From NCBI GenBank assembly GCA_017695065.1, contig JADILZ010000095.1, forward strand, positions 1-37,890: DNA of 37,890 nt, written 5' to 3'. How positions within the stretch are numbered: the stretch's first letter is position 1; every line of letters starts with the position of its first letter. The translations under genes were made by a program, and so were the position numbers. This DNA is from Candidatus Cryptobacteroides excrementipullorum (GTDB lineage Bacteria > Bacteroidota > Bacteroidia > Bacteroidales > UBA932). This document shows positions 7,819 to 16,323 of this stretch, in pieces. The notes below the pieces were generated by a model. That model did no database searches. It saw nothing but the letters and a program-made list of their open reading frames with translations, and was not told the DNA's origin.

Positions 7819-8379
7819 ATGGACATTATTGGAATTTTGCTGATGGCCCTTTCCCTGAGCGTGGATTCCCTTGTGGTATCCATGAGCGGGAGTGTCACTC
7901 TCGGTAAGGTGGGATGGCGGAGGGTGCTTGCCGTGGCTCTGGTCTTCGGGGCCGTACAGGCTTTTCTGCTGATGGCGGGCTGGCTGATAGGAGCGTCTGT
8001 CGCCTCACTGGTTCACAAAGTGGCTCATTTTATAGGTTTTGCCATCCTTTTATATATAGGTGGCTCCATGGTATGGTCCGCCGTGAGGAAGGGACAGGAG
8101 GAGAAGGTGGACCTGACTGGCTTGGCTCACCTTTTCCTTGCTGCCGTGGCGACGAGTATCGATGCATGCGCGGTAGGTGTCTCCCTGGCCATGTCCGATG
8201 TCCCGTCCGGGGACATGTGGGTCCTGACTGCCGCTGTCGGGCTCACCACTATGGCGGCGGCTTCTGCCGGAACAAGTTGCGGAAGTATTGTCGGGAGGAG
8301 GTTCGGACGTCCGGCCAAGGCCCTCGGCGGTCTGGCGCTTGTGGCTATCGGTGTAAAGCTGCTGTGCGGCGCGCTTTAG
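7819..8379 (+). CDS. mntP: manganese efflux pump MntP
   Basis: This 186-residue protein has six predicted membrane helices arranged as two similar halves, the MntP (DUF204) family layout. Two aspartates known to be important in the family are present: Asp16 in ALSLSVDSLVVS and the one in ATSIDACAVGVS in the second half. It should export Mn2+ across the inner membrane when the cation is in excess. The start ATG follows recR by 36 bases. No yybP-ykoY riboswitch can fit in that gap. The next gene starts four bases after its stop. Confidence 0.9.
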   Translation: MDIIGILLMALSLSVDSLVVSMSGSVTLGKVGWRRVLAVALVFGAVQAFLLMAGWLIGASVASLVHKVAHFIGFAILLYIGGSMVWSAVRKGQEEKVDLTGLAHLFLAAVATSIDACAVGVSLAMSDVPSGDMWVLTAAVGLTTMAAASAGTSCGSIVGRRFGRPAKALGGLALVAIGVKLLCGAL

Positions 8380-8383
8380 TGCG

Positions 8384-9175
8384 ATGCCTGCCGAGGCGGC
8401 ATGTGGATATGCATCCCTTAATGTTGTAGTTGTTGTGAAAGATTCTGTCATATATACAAGTGTGGTGGGGAGGTACGACCTTCTCATGCAGCCTGCCGTG
8501 ACGGACAGCGATTTCGATTATGTGTGTTTTGTCGGGAAAGGGGAGAAACACTCCGACAGGATAGGCGTATGGCAGATCCGTGAAGTCCCTTATGAGAGCC
8601 GGGACCCCAGGATTGTTTCACGTTTCCCGAAGATAAACCCTCACCTGGTTTTCCCGGACTGCAGGTTCAGTGTATGGCTTGACGGGAACGTTGCCATAAC
8701 GGGAGGGTATGCCTACAGTGTCTTCAAGGAGAAAATCCGCTCCGGGGCCCTCTATTCCGGGATGAAGCACTGGCAGCGCGACTGCGCCTACGATGAGGCA
8801 TACGCGTGCATAAATGCCAGGAAGGACAATTTCTTCGATATAGTCAGGACCCTGAAATTCCTGAAGGACGAGAATTTCCCCAGACACTTCGGCCTGTACG
8901 AGAACAATGTTATTTTCCGCAGGCACAACGACCCGGCGGTCATGAACTTCGATTCAATGTGGTGGGAGTGCTACCTCGGCCATGTCCACAGGGATCAGAT
9001 ACTGCATCCGTATTGCATGCTGAAATGCGGGATGGGTTTCGACTATCTTCTGCCGGAGCCGTACTGCGCCAGGAACCATGATGCGTTCCTGTACAGGGAC
9101 CATATCGGGAGGAGGTCGCTTTTCCCGCGCCTTGTGGCCACTCAGATAAGCAGGATAGTGTCCAGGTTCATCTGA
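8384..9175 (+). CDS. DUF616 (TOD1/MUCI70-type) glycosyltransferase-like protein
   Basis: The conserved part begins at VIYTSVVGRYDLL and continues with DSDFDYVCFVG and FPKINPHLVFPDCRFSVWLDGN. The Asp in WLDGN is the DxD-like site seen in this family. A histidine-rich segment (LYSGMKHWQRDCAYDEAYAC) and WWECYLGHVHRDQ follow. The family (PF04765) resembles glycosyltransferases and is common in polysaccharide gene sets; donor and acceptor are unknown. The ATG at 8384 adds about 17 residues that do not look conserved. A GTG at 8435, just before KDSVIYTSV, is a good alternative start. It follows mntP by four bases and may be translationally coupled to it. No signal peptide is present. Confidence 0.7.
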   Translation: MPAEAACGYASLNVVVVVKDSVIYTSVVGRYDLLMQPAVTDSDFDYVCFVGKGEKHSDRIGVWQIREVPYESRDPRIVSRFPKINPHLVFPDCRFSVWLDGNVAITGGYAYSVFKEKIRSGALYSGMKHWQRDCAYDEAYACINARKDNFFDIVRTLKFLKDENFPRHFGLYENNVIFRRHNDPAVMNFDSMWWECYLGHVHRDQILHPYCMLKCGMGFDYLLPEPYCARNHDAFLYRDHIGRRSLFPRLVATQISRIVSRFI

Positions 9176-9231
9176 GGAGGCCCCATCCCGGAAAGAAGTT
9201 GTCCGGTGCTCCGATATATGAGCCTGCCCAT

Positions 9232-9262
9232 TTTGATTATTGTCCGGAATTGCCTACATTTG
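9232..9262 (+). promoter_or_regulatory. corA promoter
   Basis: TTTG (9232-9235), a 19-base spacer and TACATTTG (9255-9262) match the Bacteroidota promoter consensus exactly. The predicted start is near 9267-9269. Confidence 0.7.
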
Positions 9263-9285
9263 CGGACTTTCTCTGAAAGGACTGG

Positions 9286-10278
9286 ATGTTAAACTTTCCG
9301 ACTGGCGGGCCGGAGCAATACCGAGCGGGTATGATAGATATCTTCTACAAGTCAAACGGACAGATATTGGTCTCTCAGTCAGAGACTTCCTTCAGCACCT
9401 TGAATCGGGGTGACGTGGTGTGGATAGACCTGTTCAACCCTTCCGGCGAGGAGAAGCGGGCGGCTGAGGATTTCCTCGGTACCAACATACAGAGCCGTGC
9501 CCAGGCGGAAGAGATCGAAAGTTCTTCACGTTTTTCGGAGACGGAGGATGCGCTATTCGCCAACACGAACTTCCTTATTCCTGGTCCTGAGGAATATTCC
9601 ATGATTCCTGTGTCATTTATCATCTCGGACGACATCCTCACGACCTTGCGCGAAGACCCGTTGAGGAGCATTACCGACATACAGCGCAGGGTGCAGGCCT
9701 TCCCGAAGCTGTATTCGTCAGGGTATATGGTGTTCGTGAGCATTCTGGAGCAGAGAATTGACCTTGATGCGGACATGATAGAGCTCATGTCCAAGGAGAT
9801 AGAGCAGTACAACAGGAAGGTGAGCCTCGGAGAGGACATCAACGAGGAGTTCCTCCTGGACATTAACCAGCTTCAGGAGAACACCATGCTTGTGAGGGAG
9901 AACATCGTGGACAAGCAGAGGGTGGTTTCCAGCATCCTGAAGAGCAACAGGTACCCCAAGGGGCTTCAGTCCAAGCTGAACGTGATGCTGAAGGACATCT
10001 CCTCCCTGATCAACCATACCAACTTCAGCTTCGAGCGTCTTGAGTATCTGCAGAATACCGTGATAGGTCTTATCAACCTGGACCAGAACAAGATAATGAA
10101 AGTGTTTACACTGGTTTCGCTTCTGCTCATGCCGCCTACCCTCATCGCGAGTTTCTACGGGATGAATGTCGCGCTGCCTATGACGGACACTTTCTGGGAC
10201 TGGATTATCATACTCGGACTGATGATAATCTCCTTCATGATAATACTGTTGATTTTCAGGAAGAAGAAAATGTTGTGA
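9286..10278 (+). CDS. corA: CorA-family divalent cation transporter
   Basis: CorA proteins are pentameric channels for Mg2+ (also Co2+ and Ni2+). This one has up to 330 residues: a large cytosolic alpha/beta domain, a long helical stalk (IELMSKEIEQYNRKVSLGED through LINLDQNKIMK) and two C-terminal membrane helices. The signature YGMN at the end of the first helix is present (ASFYGMNVALP), with a basic tail KKKML. ATG 9286 has an AAAGG about eight bases upstream. The family-conserved part, however, starts at the Met encoded at 9331 (MIDIFYKSNG), so the protein may be 15 residues shorter. Both starts lie after the promoter. It has its own promoter and is separate from the mntP pair. Confidence 0.9.
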   Translation: MLNFPTGGPEQYRAGMIDIFYKSNGQILVSQSETSFSTLNRGDVVWIDLFNPSGEEKRAAEDFLGTNIQSRAQAEEIESSSRFSETEDALFANTNFLIPGPEEYSMIPVSFIISDDILTTLREDPLRSITDIQRRVQAFPKLYSSGYMVFVSILEQRIDLDADMIELMSKEIEQYNRKVSLGEDINEEFLLDINQLQENTMLVRENIVDKQRVVSSILKSNRYPKGLQSKLNVMLKDISSLINHTNFSFERLEYLQNTVIGLINLDQNKIMKVFTLVSLLLMPPTLIASFYGMNVALPMTDTFWDWIIILGLMIISFMIILLIFRKKKML

Positions 10279-10296
10279 GCATCCGGGACCATATTA

Positions 10297-10313
10297 CGGA
10301 CATTTATTGTCCG
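10297..10313. repeat. small inverted repeat between corA and rpsA
   Basis: CGGACA (10297-10302) and TGTCCG (10308-10313) form a 6-bp stem with a 5-base loop just before the rpsA -33 element. No T-run follows on the plus strand. It could be a weak terminator for corA or an operator. Confidence 0.25.
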
Positions 10314-10328
10314 AAAAGTGAGAAATTA

Positions 10329-10359
10329 TTTGACAATACGGAATTTATGTATAAATTTG
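10329..10359 (+). promoter_or_regulatory. rpsA promoter
   Basis: TTTG (10329-10332), a 19-base spacer and TAAATTTG (10352-10359) match the consensus exactly. The start would be near 10363-10366, inside the left arm of the terminator-like hairpin that begins at 10359. Confidence 0.7.
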
Positions 10360-10389
10360 CGCGCCTTTTGACCAGGGCGCGCTTTTTTT
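10359..10389 (+). terminator. terminator hairpin overlapping the rpsA start site
   Basis: GCGCGCC (10359-10365) pairs with GGCGCGC (10376-10382) and is followed directly by seven T (10383-10389), a textbook Rho-independent terminator. It can end transcripts coming from corA. A message begun at the rpsA promoter would lack most of the left arm and could escape. It might instead act as an attenuator of rpsA if transcription starts a few bases earlier. Confidence 0.65.
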
Positions 10390-10451
10390 GCCTGTGGCGG
10401 AAGGTACATTGTATAATGTCAAACCCACTAATTCGTTTAATTTGATTTTTT

Positions 10452-12332
10452 ATGGAAGAAAACAAGACAGCAGTTGTGGAGGAGACTCCTAACGTAGAGG
10501 CAGCTCCGGCTGCAGCACCGCAGGAGACAGCTCCGGCAGCAGAGACAAGGAAGCCTGTCCTCAATGCTTCAGTGGACCCGGACAAGTTTGACTGGGACGC
10601 ATTTGAAGGAGGGGACGTTTATGGCGAGGACAAGAAGGAAATCGAGCAGATGTATGACAACTCACTCTCAAAAGTAGTTGAGGGAGAGGTAGTTGAAGGT
10701 GTTGTAACCTCTATCAGCAAGAGAGAGGTCATCGTAAACATCGGATACAAGAGCGAAGGTGTCATCATGGCTCCGGAGTTCCGTTACAACCCTGATCTCA
10801 AGGTAGGGGACAAAGTTGAAGTATATGTAGAGTCAACAGAGGACAAGAAAGGCCAGCTGGTGCTTTCACACAAGAAGGCACGTGCCCTCCGTTCATGGGA
10901 CATGGTCAATGCGGCATACAACAACAACGAGATCGTCAAGGGTTATGTGAAGACCCGTACGAAGGGCGGTATGATCGTGGATATCTTCGGAATCGAGGCC
11001 TTCCTGCCTGGTTCACAGATAGATATCAAGCCTATCCGCGACTACGACCAGTATGTTGACACCACTATGGACTTCAAGATTGTCAAGATCAACCAGGAGT
11101 TCCGCAACGTTGTCGTATCACATAAGGCCCTCATCGAGGCAGAGCTCGAGCAGCAGAAGAGCGAGATCATCAGCAAGCTCGAGAAAGGACAGGTACTCGA
11201 GGGGACTGTCAAGAACATCACAAGCTACGGCGTATTCGTCGATCTGGGCGGTGTGGACGGACTCATCCATATCACAGACCTTTCATGGGGCCGTATCAAC
11301 CATCCTGAGGAGGTTGTTCAGCTCGACCAGAAGATCAGGGTCGTTATCCTTGATTTCGACGAGGCCAAGAAGAGGATTGCCCTCGGTCTCAAGCAGCTTA
11401 CCGTACATCCTTGGGATGCCCTCGACCCGAACCTCAAGGTAGGTGACAAGGTAAAGGGCAAGGTAGTGCTCATCGCCGACTACGGTGCATTCGTTGAGAT
11501 CGAGCCGGGCGTAGAGGGTCTTATCCATGTATCCGAAATGTCATGGTCTCCGAGACTCCGTATCGCACAGGATTTCCTGAAAGTCGGTGACGAGGTTGAG
11601 GCACAGATCCTTACACTCGACAGGGAGGAGAAGAAGATGTCCCTCGGACTCAAGCAGCTCATCCCTAACCCTTGGGAGAACATCCGCGAGAAGTATCCTA
11701 TCGGATCCAAGCATACTGCCATTGTCCGCAACGTTACCAACTTCGGCGTATTCGCAGAGCTTGAGGAAGGTATCGAAGGACTGGTTCATATCAGCGACAT
11801 TTCCTGGACCAAGATCAAGCATCCTTCAGAGTTCGTTCAGCCTGGCGACAAGATTGACGTGATGATCCTTGACTTCGACGAGGAGAACCACAAGCTCAGC
11901 CTCGGCCACAAGCAGCTCCTTCCTAACCCATGGGATGAGGTGGAGAGCACCTATGCTGTAGGTACTGTACATGACGGTACTGTGGCAAGCGTTTCCGACA
12001 AGGGGGCTACCATCACCCTTGCAGGTGATGTGGAGGGCTTCTGCCACGCCAAGGAGCTCGTTAAGGAAGACGGTACTATGCCGGTAGCCGGCGAGGTGCT
12101 TCCTTTCAAGGTCACTGAGCTCAAGCGCAGCACCAAGAAGATCACCCTTTCACACGTCAAGACATACGCTGCTCCTTCTGAGGAGCCTAAGGCAGCTGCC
12201 GGGAAGCCTGCAAGCGAGGCTGACAGCACCAAGAAGGCTATCAAGAAGATCAGCTCCAACCTTGAGAAGACGACCCTCGGTGACATCTCCGAGCTTGCAG
12301 CCCTCAAGGACAGGCTTGAGAAAGGGGAGTAA
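10452..12332 (+). CDS. rpsA: 30S ribosomal protein S1
   Basis: S1 binds mRNA and brings it to the 30S subunit. This 626-residue form contains six S1 (OB-fold) repeats, starting at about VVEGEVVEGVVTSISKR, NNEIVKGYVKTRTKGG, GQVLEGTVKNITSYGVFVDLG, VGDKVKGKVVLIADYGAFVEI, IGSKHTAIVRNVTNFGVFAEL and VGTVHDGTVASVSDKG. The middle repeats carry the canonical GLIHI(T/S)(D/E)xSW box, and the last is degenerate. The N-terminus is an Ala/Pro/Glu-rich extension of about 40 residues and the C-terminus is Lys/Glu-rich. Both are plausible for the Bacteroidota protein, which is often about 600 residues. The leader before the ATG is about 86 bases and holds the hairpin described separately plus a small ACATT/AATGT stem at 10406-10419. 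Confidence 0.97.
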   Translation: MEENKTAVVEETPNVEAAPAAAPQETAPAAETRKPVLNASVDPDKFDWDAFEGGDVYGEDKKEIEQMYDNSLSKVVEGEVVEGVVTSISKREVIVNIGYKSEGVIMAPEFRYNPDLKVGDKVEVYVESTEDKKGQLVLSHKKARALRSWDMVNAAYNNNEIVKGYVKTRTKGGMIVDIFGIEAFLPGSQIDIKPIRDYDQYVDTTMDFKIVKINQEFRNVVVSHKALIEAELEQQKSEIISKLEKGQVLEGTVKNITSYGVFVDLGGVDGLIHITDLSWGRINHPEEVVQLDQKIRVVILDFDEAKKRIALGLKQLTVHPWDALDPNLKVGDKVKGKVVLIADYGAFVEIEPGVEGLIHVSEMSWSPRLRIAQDFLKVGDEVEAQILTLDREEKKMSLGLKQLIPNPWENIREKYPIGSKHTAIVRNVTNFGVFAELEEGIEGLVHISDISWTKIKHPSEFVQPGDKIDVMILDFDEENHKLSLGHKQLLPNPWDEVESTYAVGTVHDGTVASVSDKGATITLAGDVEGFCHAKELVKEDGTMPVAGEVLPFKVTELKRSTKKITLSHVKTYAAPSEEPKAAAGKPASEADSTKKAIKKISSNLEKTTLGDISELAALKDRLEKGE

Positions 12333-12344
12333 TCCTGCCTGCTG

Positions 12345-13340
12345 ATGAATTTCACTCTGAATATATTGGGCACGGCTTCGGCCCTGCCCACTTCAGACAG
12401 ATATTCCAGCGCTCATGTACTTGATGTGCATGGGCGCTTGTTTTTGATTGACTGCGGGGAAGGCACCCAGATGCAGATGCGCAGAATGGGTATCCCGTTC
12501 ATGAAGGTCGATACTGTCTGCCTTTCTCACATACATGGAGATCATATTTTCGGGATTTTCGGGCTTCTGAGCACCATGGGTATGCTCGGAAGGACAGCCT
12601 GCCTGAACATATTCGCTCCGGCATCGTTCGGGGCTGTGCTCAGTTTTTTCCTTTCCACTTTCGGTGAAGGACTCCGTTTCAGGATTGAACATCATGTTCT
12701 TGACTCACAGGAGCCTGAGGTCATATTTCAGACCAGGACCACCGAGTTGCTCTCTTTCCCTCTCAGACACAGGATAGAGACTTACGGATTTATGGTGAGG
12801 GAGAAAGAACCGGCATTCAATGTCAGAAAGGAGTGTATCCGGAAATACGGGCTTTCACTCGCAGAGATAGGGACACTGAAGCGTGGGGAGGATGTGGTGC
12901 GTCCGGCAGGTGTGGACGCCGGCTTTTCTATGGAGGACGGTTTTGTCAGGCATTCCGGGACCGGAGAGCCTCTTGTCATCCCGGTATCAGAGGCGGCCTA
13001 CAGGCCTTTCCGGCCGAGAAGCTATGCATACTGCAGCGACACTGCGCCTTTCCCTGAGCTTGCCGGATGGGTCAGAGGCGTTGACCTTCTGTACCATGAG
13101 GCCACATATCCTTCAGAGATGAAGGACCTTGCCGAGAAGACTTTCCATTCCACGACCGAAGATGCCGCCAGATGCGCACTTGAGGCCGGGGCCGGACGGC
13201 TTGTTATCGGGCATTACTCCTCCAGGTTCAGGGACCTTGCGCCGTTCCTGGAACAGACCAGGGCCATTTTCCCGGAATCTTCGCTTGCGCACGAGGGCGA
13301 TGTCATAGAGATTCTTTTGGAGAGGGCCGGGAAACAGTAG
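12345..13340 (+). CDS. rnz: ribonuclease Z (tRNase Z)
   Basis: tRNase Z cuts the 3' trailer from tRNA precursors. The 331-residue protein begins with the family's MNFTLNILGTASALPT segment. The zinc-binding signature is His62-x-His64-x-Asp66-His67 (SHIHGDHIFG). Later metal ligands are visible in PLRHRIETYGF, YCSDTAPF and VIGHYSSRF, and the flexible-arm region lies around residues 150-190. Length and order match the metallo-beta-lactamase tRNase Z family. It starts 12 bases after the rpsA stop, so it is probably cotranscribed with rpsA. Confidence 0.95.
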   Translation: MNFTLNILGTASALPTSDRYSSAHVLDVHGRLFLIDCGEGTQMQMRRMGIPFMKVDTVCLSHIHGDHIFGIFGLLSTMGMLGRTACLNIFAPASFGAVLSFFLSTFGEGLRFRIEHHVLDSQEPEVIFQTRTTELLSFPLRHRIETYGFMVREKEPAFNVRKECIRKYGLSLAEIGTLKRGEDVVRPAGVDAGFSMEDGFVRHSGTGEPLVIPVSEAAYRPFRPRSYAYCSDTAPFPELAGWVRGVDLLYHEATYPSEMKDLAEKTFHSTTEDAARCALEAGAGRLVIGHYSSRFRDLAPFLEQTRAIFPESSLAHEGDVIEILLERAGKQ

Positions 13341-13386
13341 GAAGCTGTTTTGATTATAAGAAGTTTAAAATCCGGAAGCTTCTATA

Positions 13387-13420
13387 TTTGAAAAAAAATT
13401 CAAAACAGTTTCTAACTTTG
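13387..13420 (+). promoter_or_regulatory. promoter of the glucosaminidase-mltG pair
   Basis: TAACTTTG (13413-13420) is a consensus -7 element. TTTG at 13387-13390 is a -33 with a long, 22-base spacer. The predicted start near 13424-13427 excludes the in-frame TTG at 13388 as a start codon and supports ATG 13442. Confidence 0.6.
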
Positions 13421-13441
13421 CATGTCAATATCGGATATAGG

Positions 13442-14557
13442 ATGAAAAGGATCATAGGATTCATGGCTGCCGCCGTACTTGGGGCGGCATCTGCCGTTCC
13501 GTCGGCTGCGCAGAGAAGCCGCGCCGGCGAGGCGTATATAGAAAAATATGCCCAGGATGCTGTCAACGAGATGTTCCGCAGCGGTGTGCCTGCAAGTATC
13601 ACCCTGGCCCAGGGTATGCTTGAATCGGCCAACGGCCAGTCGTATCTTGCACTGAAAGGCAACAATCATTTCGGGATAAAGTGCCATGACTGGAAAGGCC
13701 CCGGAGTCTATATGGATGCGGAGAAGAGGAACGAGTGTTTCCGCAAGTACAGGAATGTCAGCGAGTCATACAGGGACCATTCCGATTTCCTCAGATACAG
13801 GGACCGGTACAAGTTCCTGTTCGACCTGAAGATAACTGATTACAAGGGGTGGGCACACGGACTGAAGAAGGCCGGTTATGCGACCGACCCCGCTTATCCG
13901 CGCAAACTGATAAATCTGATCGAGACCTATGACCTTTCCCGTTTCGACCAGACTGACACACGGGAGATACGCAGGAAGAACAGGCTTTCGCGCAAGGAGG
14001 CCCGCAGACTGCGGAAGGCCGCCAAAGAGAAGGGCGCTGCTGTCCAGCCGGTGGATTCATCCTCATACGTACCGCAGGGAGGGGCCTCGTCAGTCTCCCA
14101 GGTTTCTCCTGAAATCATCACTGTGGCCCCGGGAAGCAGGATTCCGGATTCTCCGACAGTTCTGGAAGAGCCCCGTCCTTATGATGGCGGAAAGCTGGCC
14201 GAGTTCAGATTTTCGCTCTCCCGCCAGCTGTATTCCCAGAACGGCGTGGCTTTCATCTACTCCGCCGAAGGGGAGACATACCAGTCGATAGCACGGCTTT
14301 ACGGTCTGTTCCTCAAGGAGATCCTTTCTTTCAATGATGTCCCGGCCGATGCGGGGATACTTCCTGGTACAGTGGTGTATCTGCAGCCTAAGAAAAAGAA
14401 GGCTGCATCCCATCTGGACAAATACATATCGGACGGTACGGAGTCTCTCCATGACATATCACAGCGCTTCGCAGTCAAGCTCAGCTCGATATTGAAGCTC
14501 AACGGCTTTGAGGAGGGTCACGTGCTAAGGGACGGCGATACGGTGCTTTTGAGGTAA
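13442..14557 (+). CDS. glucosaminidase (GH73, FlgJ-like) with LysM repeats
   Basis: This 371-residue secreted cell-wall hydrolase has a signal peptide (MKRIIGFMAAAVLGAASAVPSA). A mannosyl-glycoprotein endo-beta-N-acetylglucosaminidase domain follows (about 30-165) with ITLAQGMLESANGQS, whose Glu61 is the expected catalytic residue, and NNHFGIKCHDWKGPGVY. A basic linker (KKNRLSRKEARRLRKAAKEKG) follows. Two LysM-type peptidoglycan-binding repeats end the protein, near IYSAEGETYQSIARLYGLFL and YISDGTESLHDISQRFAVKL. It should cut beta-1,4 bonds after GlcNAc in peptidoglycan. It lies 18 bases ahead of mltG, another glycan-strand enzyme. The start is fixed by the promoter position and the signal peptide. 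Confidence 0.88.
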   Translation: MKRIIGFMAAAVLGAASAVPSAAQRSRAGEAYIEKYAQDAVNEMFRSGVPASITLAQGMLESANGQSYLALKGNNHFGIKCHDWKGPGVYMDAEKRNECFRKYRNVSESYRDHSDFLRYRDRYKFLFDLKITDYKGWAHGLKKAGYATDPAYPRKLINLIETYDLSRFDQTDTREIRRKNRLSRKEARRLRKAAKEKGAAVQPVDSSSYVPQGGASSVSQVSPEIITVAPGSRIPDSPTVLEEPRPYDGGKLAEFRFSLSRQLYSQNGVAFIYSAEGETYQSIARLYGLFLKEILSFNDVPADAGILPGTVVYLQPKKKKAASHLDKYISDGTESLHDISQRFAVKLSSILKLNGFEEGHVLRDGDTVLLR

Positions 14558-14575
14558 AATTTAAAATCTGGTCAA

Positions 14576-15637
14576 ATGGGAATACGCAACAAGACCGTTT
14601 TCCGGTCATCTCTGCTGGCTGCCGCCATACTTGCGGCAGGGGCTGCAGGTTTTTTCATAGGCCGTTATGTGGCGGACACGAAGAAACCGTGTTTTACAAG
14701 GGATTATGTCCTGTATGTATATCCGGATACGGATTGCGGGACTGTCATCGATTCGCTGATGACCGGCGCCGGTGCCTTGAGACGGGGCAGTCTTGAGAGA
14801 TGTGCGGCAAAGGAGGAGCTCGTATCGGAGATGAAGCCTGGACGGTATGTCATCGAGCCGTCTTTCCCTGCCGTGTATGTGGCAAGGATGCTGAGGTACG
14901 GATGGCAGACACCTCAGGAGATGACACTCTCGGGTACGATAAGAAGCAAGGGCAGGCTTGCTCAGAAAATCGGGCGGCAGATGATGGTTGATTCTGTCCA
15001 GGTGGCTGATGCGTTGTGCGATACTGCTTTCCTTGCCGGCTACGGCTTCACTCCGGAGAACATTTTCGCCATGTTCCTGCCTGATACTTACCAGATTTAC
15101 TGGACGGACAGCGTCAAGGAGATTTTCGACAGGATGAAGAAGGAGTATGACACATTCTGGACAGACGGGAGGAAAGCCGCCGCGGCGGCGCAGGGCCTTA
15201 CTCCGTATGAGGTGTCCGTGATGGCTTCCATTGTGAGCGGCGAGACGCTCAAGGCATTCGAGTATCCCAAGATTGCCGGTGTGTACCTGAACCGTCTGCA
15301 TTCGGGAATGAAGCTCCAGGCCGACCCTACCATAGCGTTCTGCTACGGCTACACGCTTGACAGGATACTGAAGAAGCATCTGAAGGTGGATTCCCCTTAT
15401 AATACATACAGGCACAAGGGACTGCCTCCTGCTCCTATCAATGTGCCTCCGAAAGCCTGCATCGAGGCTGTCCTGCATCCTGATGAACACGGCTACATCT
15501 ATTTCTGCGCCAGTCCGGCCTTTGACGGCACCCACCGCTTTGCCGTCACCTACAGGGAGCACCTGAAGAATGCCCGTGAGTTCCAGAGCGCTCTGACCCG
15601 CAGGCAGAGGGAAAGGGCTGCGCAGAATCCTGCCTGA
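14576..15637 (+). CDS. mltG: endolytic murein transglycosylase MltG
   Basis: MltG cleaves nascent peptidoglycan strands near the membrane and is thought to end strand growth. This 353-residue protein has an N-terminal membrane anchor (SLLAAAILAAGAAGFFIGRY, about 11-31) and then the YceG-like periplasmic domain. The catalytic block is VMASIVSGETLKAFEYPKIA with Glu223, followed by VYLNRLHSGMKLQADPTIAF and the SPYNTYRHKGLPPAPI segment, all strongly conserved in the family. It forms an operon with the LysM glucosaminidase before it. Its 3' end is only 13 bases from the convergent minus-strand gene, with no clear terminator between. Confidence 0.94.
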   Translation: MGIRNKTVFRSSLLAAAILAAGAAGFFIGRYVADTKKPCFTRDYVLYVYPDTDCGTVIDSLMTGAGALRRGSLERCAAKEELVSEMKPGRYVIEPSFPAVYVARMLRYGWQTPQEMTLSGTIRSKGRLAQKIGRQMMVDSVQVADALCDTAFLAGYGFTPENIFAMFLPDTYQIYWTDSVKEIFDRMKKEYDTFWTDGRKAAAAAQGLTPYEVSVMASIVSGETLKAFEYPKIAGVYLNRLHSGMKLQADPTIAFCYGYTLDRILKKHLKVDSPYNTYRHKGLPPAPINVPPKACIEAVLHPDEHGYIYFCASPAFDGTHRFAVTYREHLKNAREFQSALTRRQRERAAQNPA

Positions 15638-15650
15638 TTCCTGGCCGGTT

Positions 15651-16268
15651 TTATTCCTTGGCGGAATCCGCAGTGGGGCCAGTCCCGGTCTCTGCCGCGT
15701 CCGCCTTCGGGATATTCCTGAGCATTATCTCTCCTATGATCCTGGCGGAAATCCCGATGAGTTCCTCGCAAGGCCGTTTCCTGTAGTATTCCGGAGTCCT
15801 GTCTGACGGTTCGGGAGATTCCGCCGGGAGCCCTGCGGATGAAGGCGCCGGGATGCCTATCCCGTTTTTGTCCACCGTGCTTTTGGGTACAAGCCCCAGA
15901 AGCTCTTTGCATATTATCGAGCCGTTTATTTGCCTGAATTCTGACGCGGCTTCCTGGACGAGAGCGTAATTTGCTGTCCTGTCAGTCTTTATGAGCGGGT
16001 CTGCCGCCGGATGGATGAATCCTGCAATCATCGACATAGCGCTTACGCTTCCGCAGACTTCCCTCAGCCTGCCCATCCCGCCTCCGAATCCGGATGTGAC
16101 GGTGGCGGCCGTGTCCTCGTCGATCCCGAGCACGTCGGTATAGGCGAGCAGGACTGACTGGCAGCAGTTGTAACCCTTCAGGCGGAAGTTCTCCCGGGCT
16201 CTGAAGACCCTTTCATTGATGTCGAAATCGGGAGGCAATGAGTTTATTTTCAGATTGTTTGTGGCCAT
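15651..16268 (-). CDS. C_GCAxxG_C_C family redox-type protein
   Basis: This 205-residue protein has the spaced cysteines of the C_GCAxxG_C_C family (PF09719): YNCCQSVLLAY (Cys35, Cys36), GFGGGMGRLREVCGSVSAM (Cys72), IICKELLG (Cys120) and RKRPCEELI (Cys167). The family is thought to bind a metal or cluster or to do redox chemistry, but no reaction is established. A Pro/Ser-rich insert (about 138-158) and an Ala/Thr-rich tail follow the core. The ATG at 16268 is preferred because a -7 box (16295-16302) lies inside any longer form. It is transcribed away from the lactonase-like gene from a tightly overlapping divergent promoter. Confidence 0.8.
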   Translation of the reverse strand: MATNNLKINSLPPDFDINERVFRARENFRLKGYNCCQSVLLAYTDVLGIDEDTAATVTSGFGGGMGRLREVCGSVSAMSMIAGFIHPAADPLIKTDRTANYALVQEAASEFRQINGSIICKELLGLVPKSTVDKNGIGIPAPSSAGLPAESPEPSDRTPEYYRKRPCEELIGISARIIGEIMLRNIPKADAAETGTGPTADSAKE

Positions 16269-16291
16269 GGTGATTTTATTGCCGTTTTGGC

Positions 16292-16323
16292 TTGCAAAAT
16301 TAATCAAAATCATGTTATCTTTG
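16292..16323 (+). promoter_or_regulatory. promoter of the lactonase-like gene
   Basis: TATCTTTG (16316-16323) is the -7 element and TTG (16292-16294) the -33 with a 21-base spacer. The start would be near 16328, ahead of ATG 16344. Confidence 0.55.
16295..16302 (-). promoter_or_regulatory. -7 element of the C_GCAxxG_C_C gene
   Basis: On the minus strand TAATTTTG matches TAnnTTTG and is followed by C. A clear TTTG -33 is missing. The place where it should lie (about 16322-16326) overlaps the -7 box of the plus-strand promoter. Confidence 0.5.

Noticed and set aside
13388..13441. Longer glucosaminidase starting at TTG 13388
   Set aside because: The consensus -7 box at 13413-13420 lies inside this stretch, and the signal peptide begins at ATG 13442.
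14606..15562. 318-codon open frame antisense to mltG
   Set aside because: It mirrors a strongly conserved gene and shows no family motif.
16269..16313. Longer N-terminus for the C_GCAxxG_C_C protein
   Set aside because: The minus-strand -7 box at 16295-16302 lies within it.
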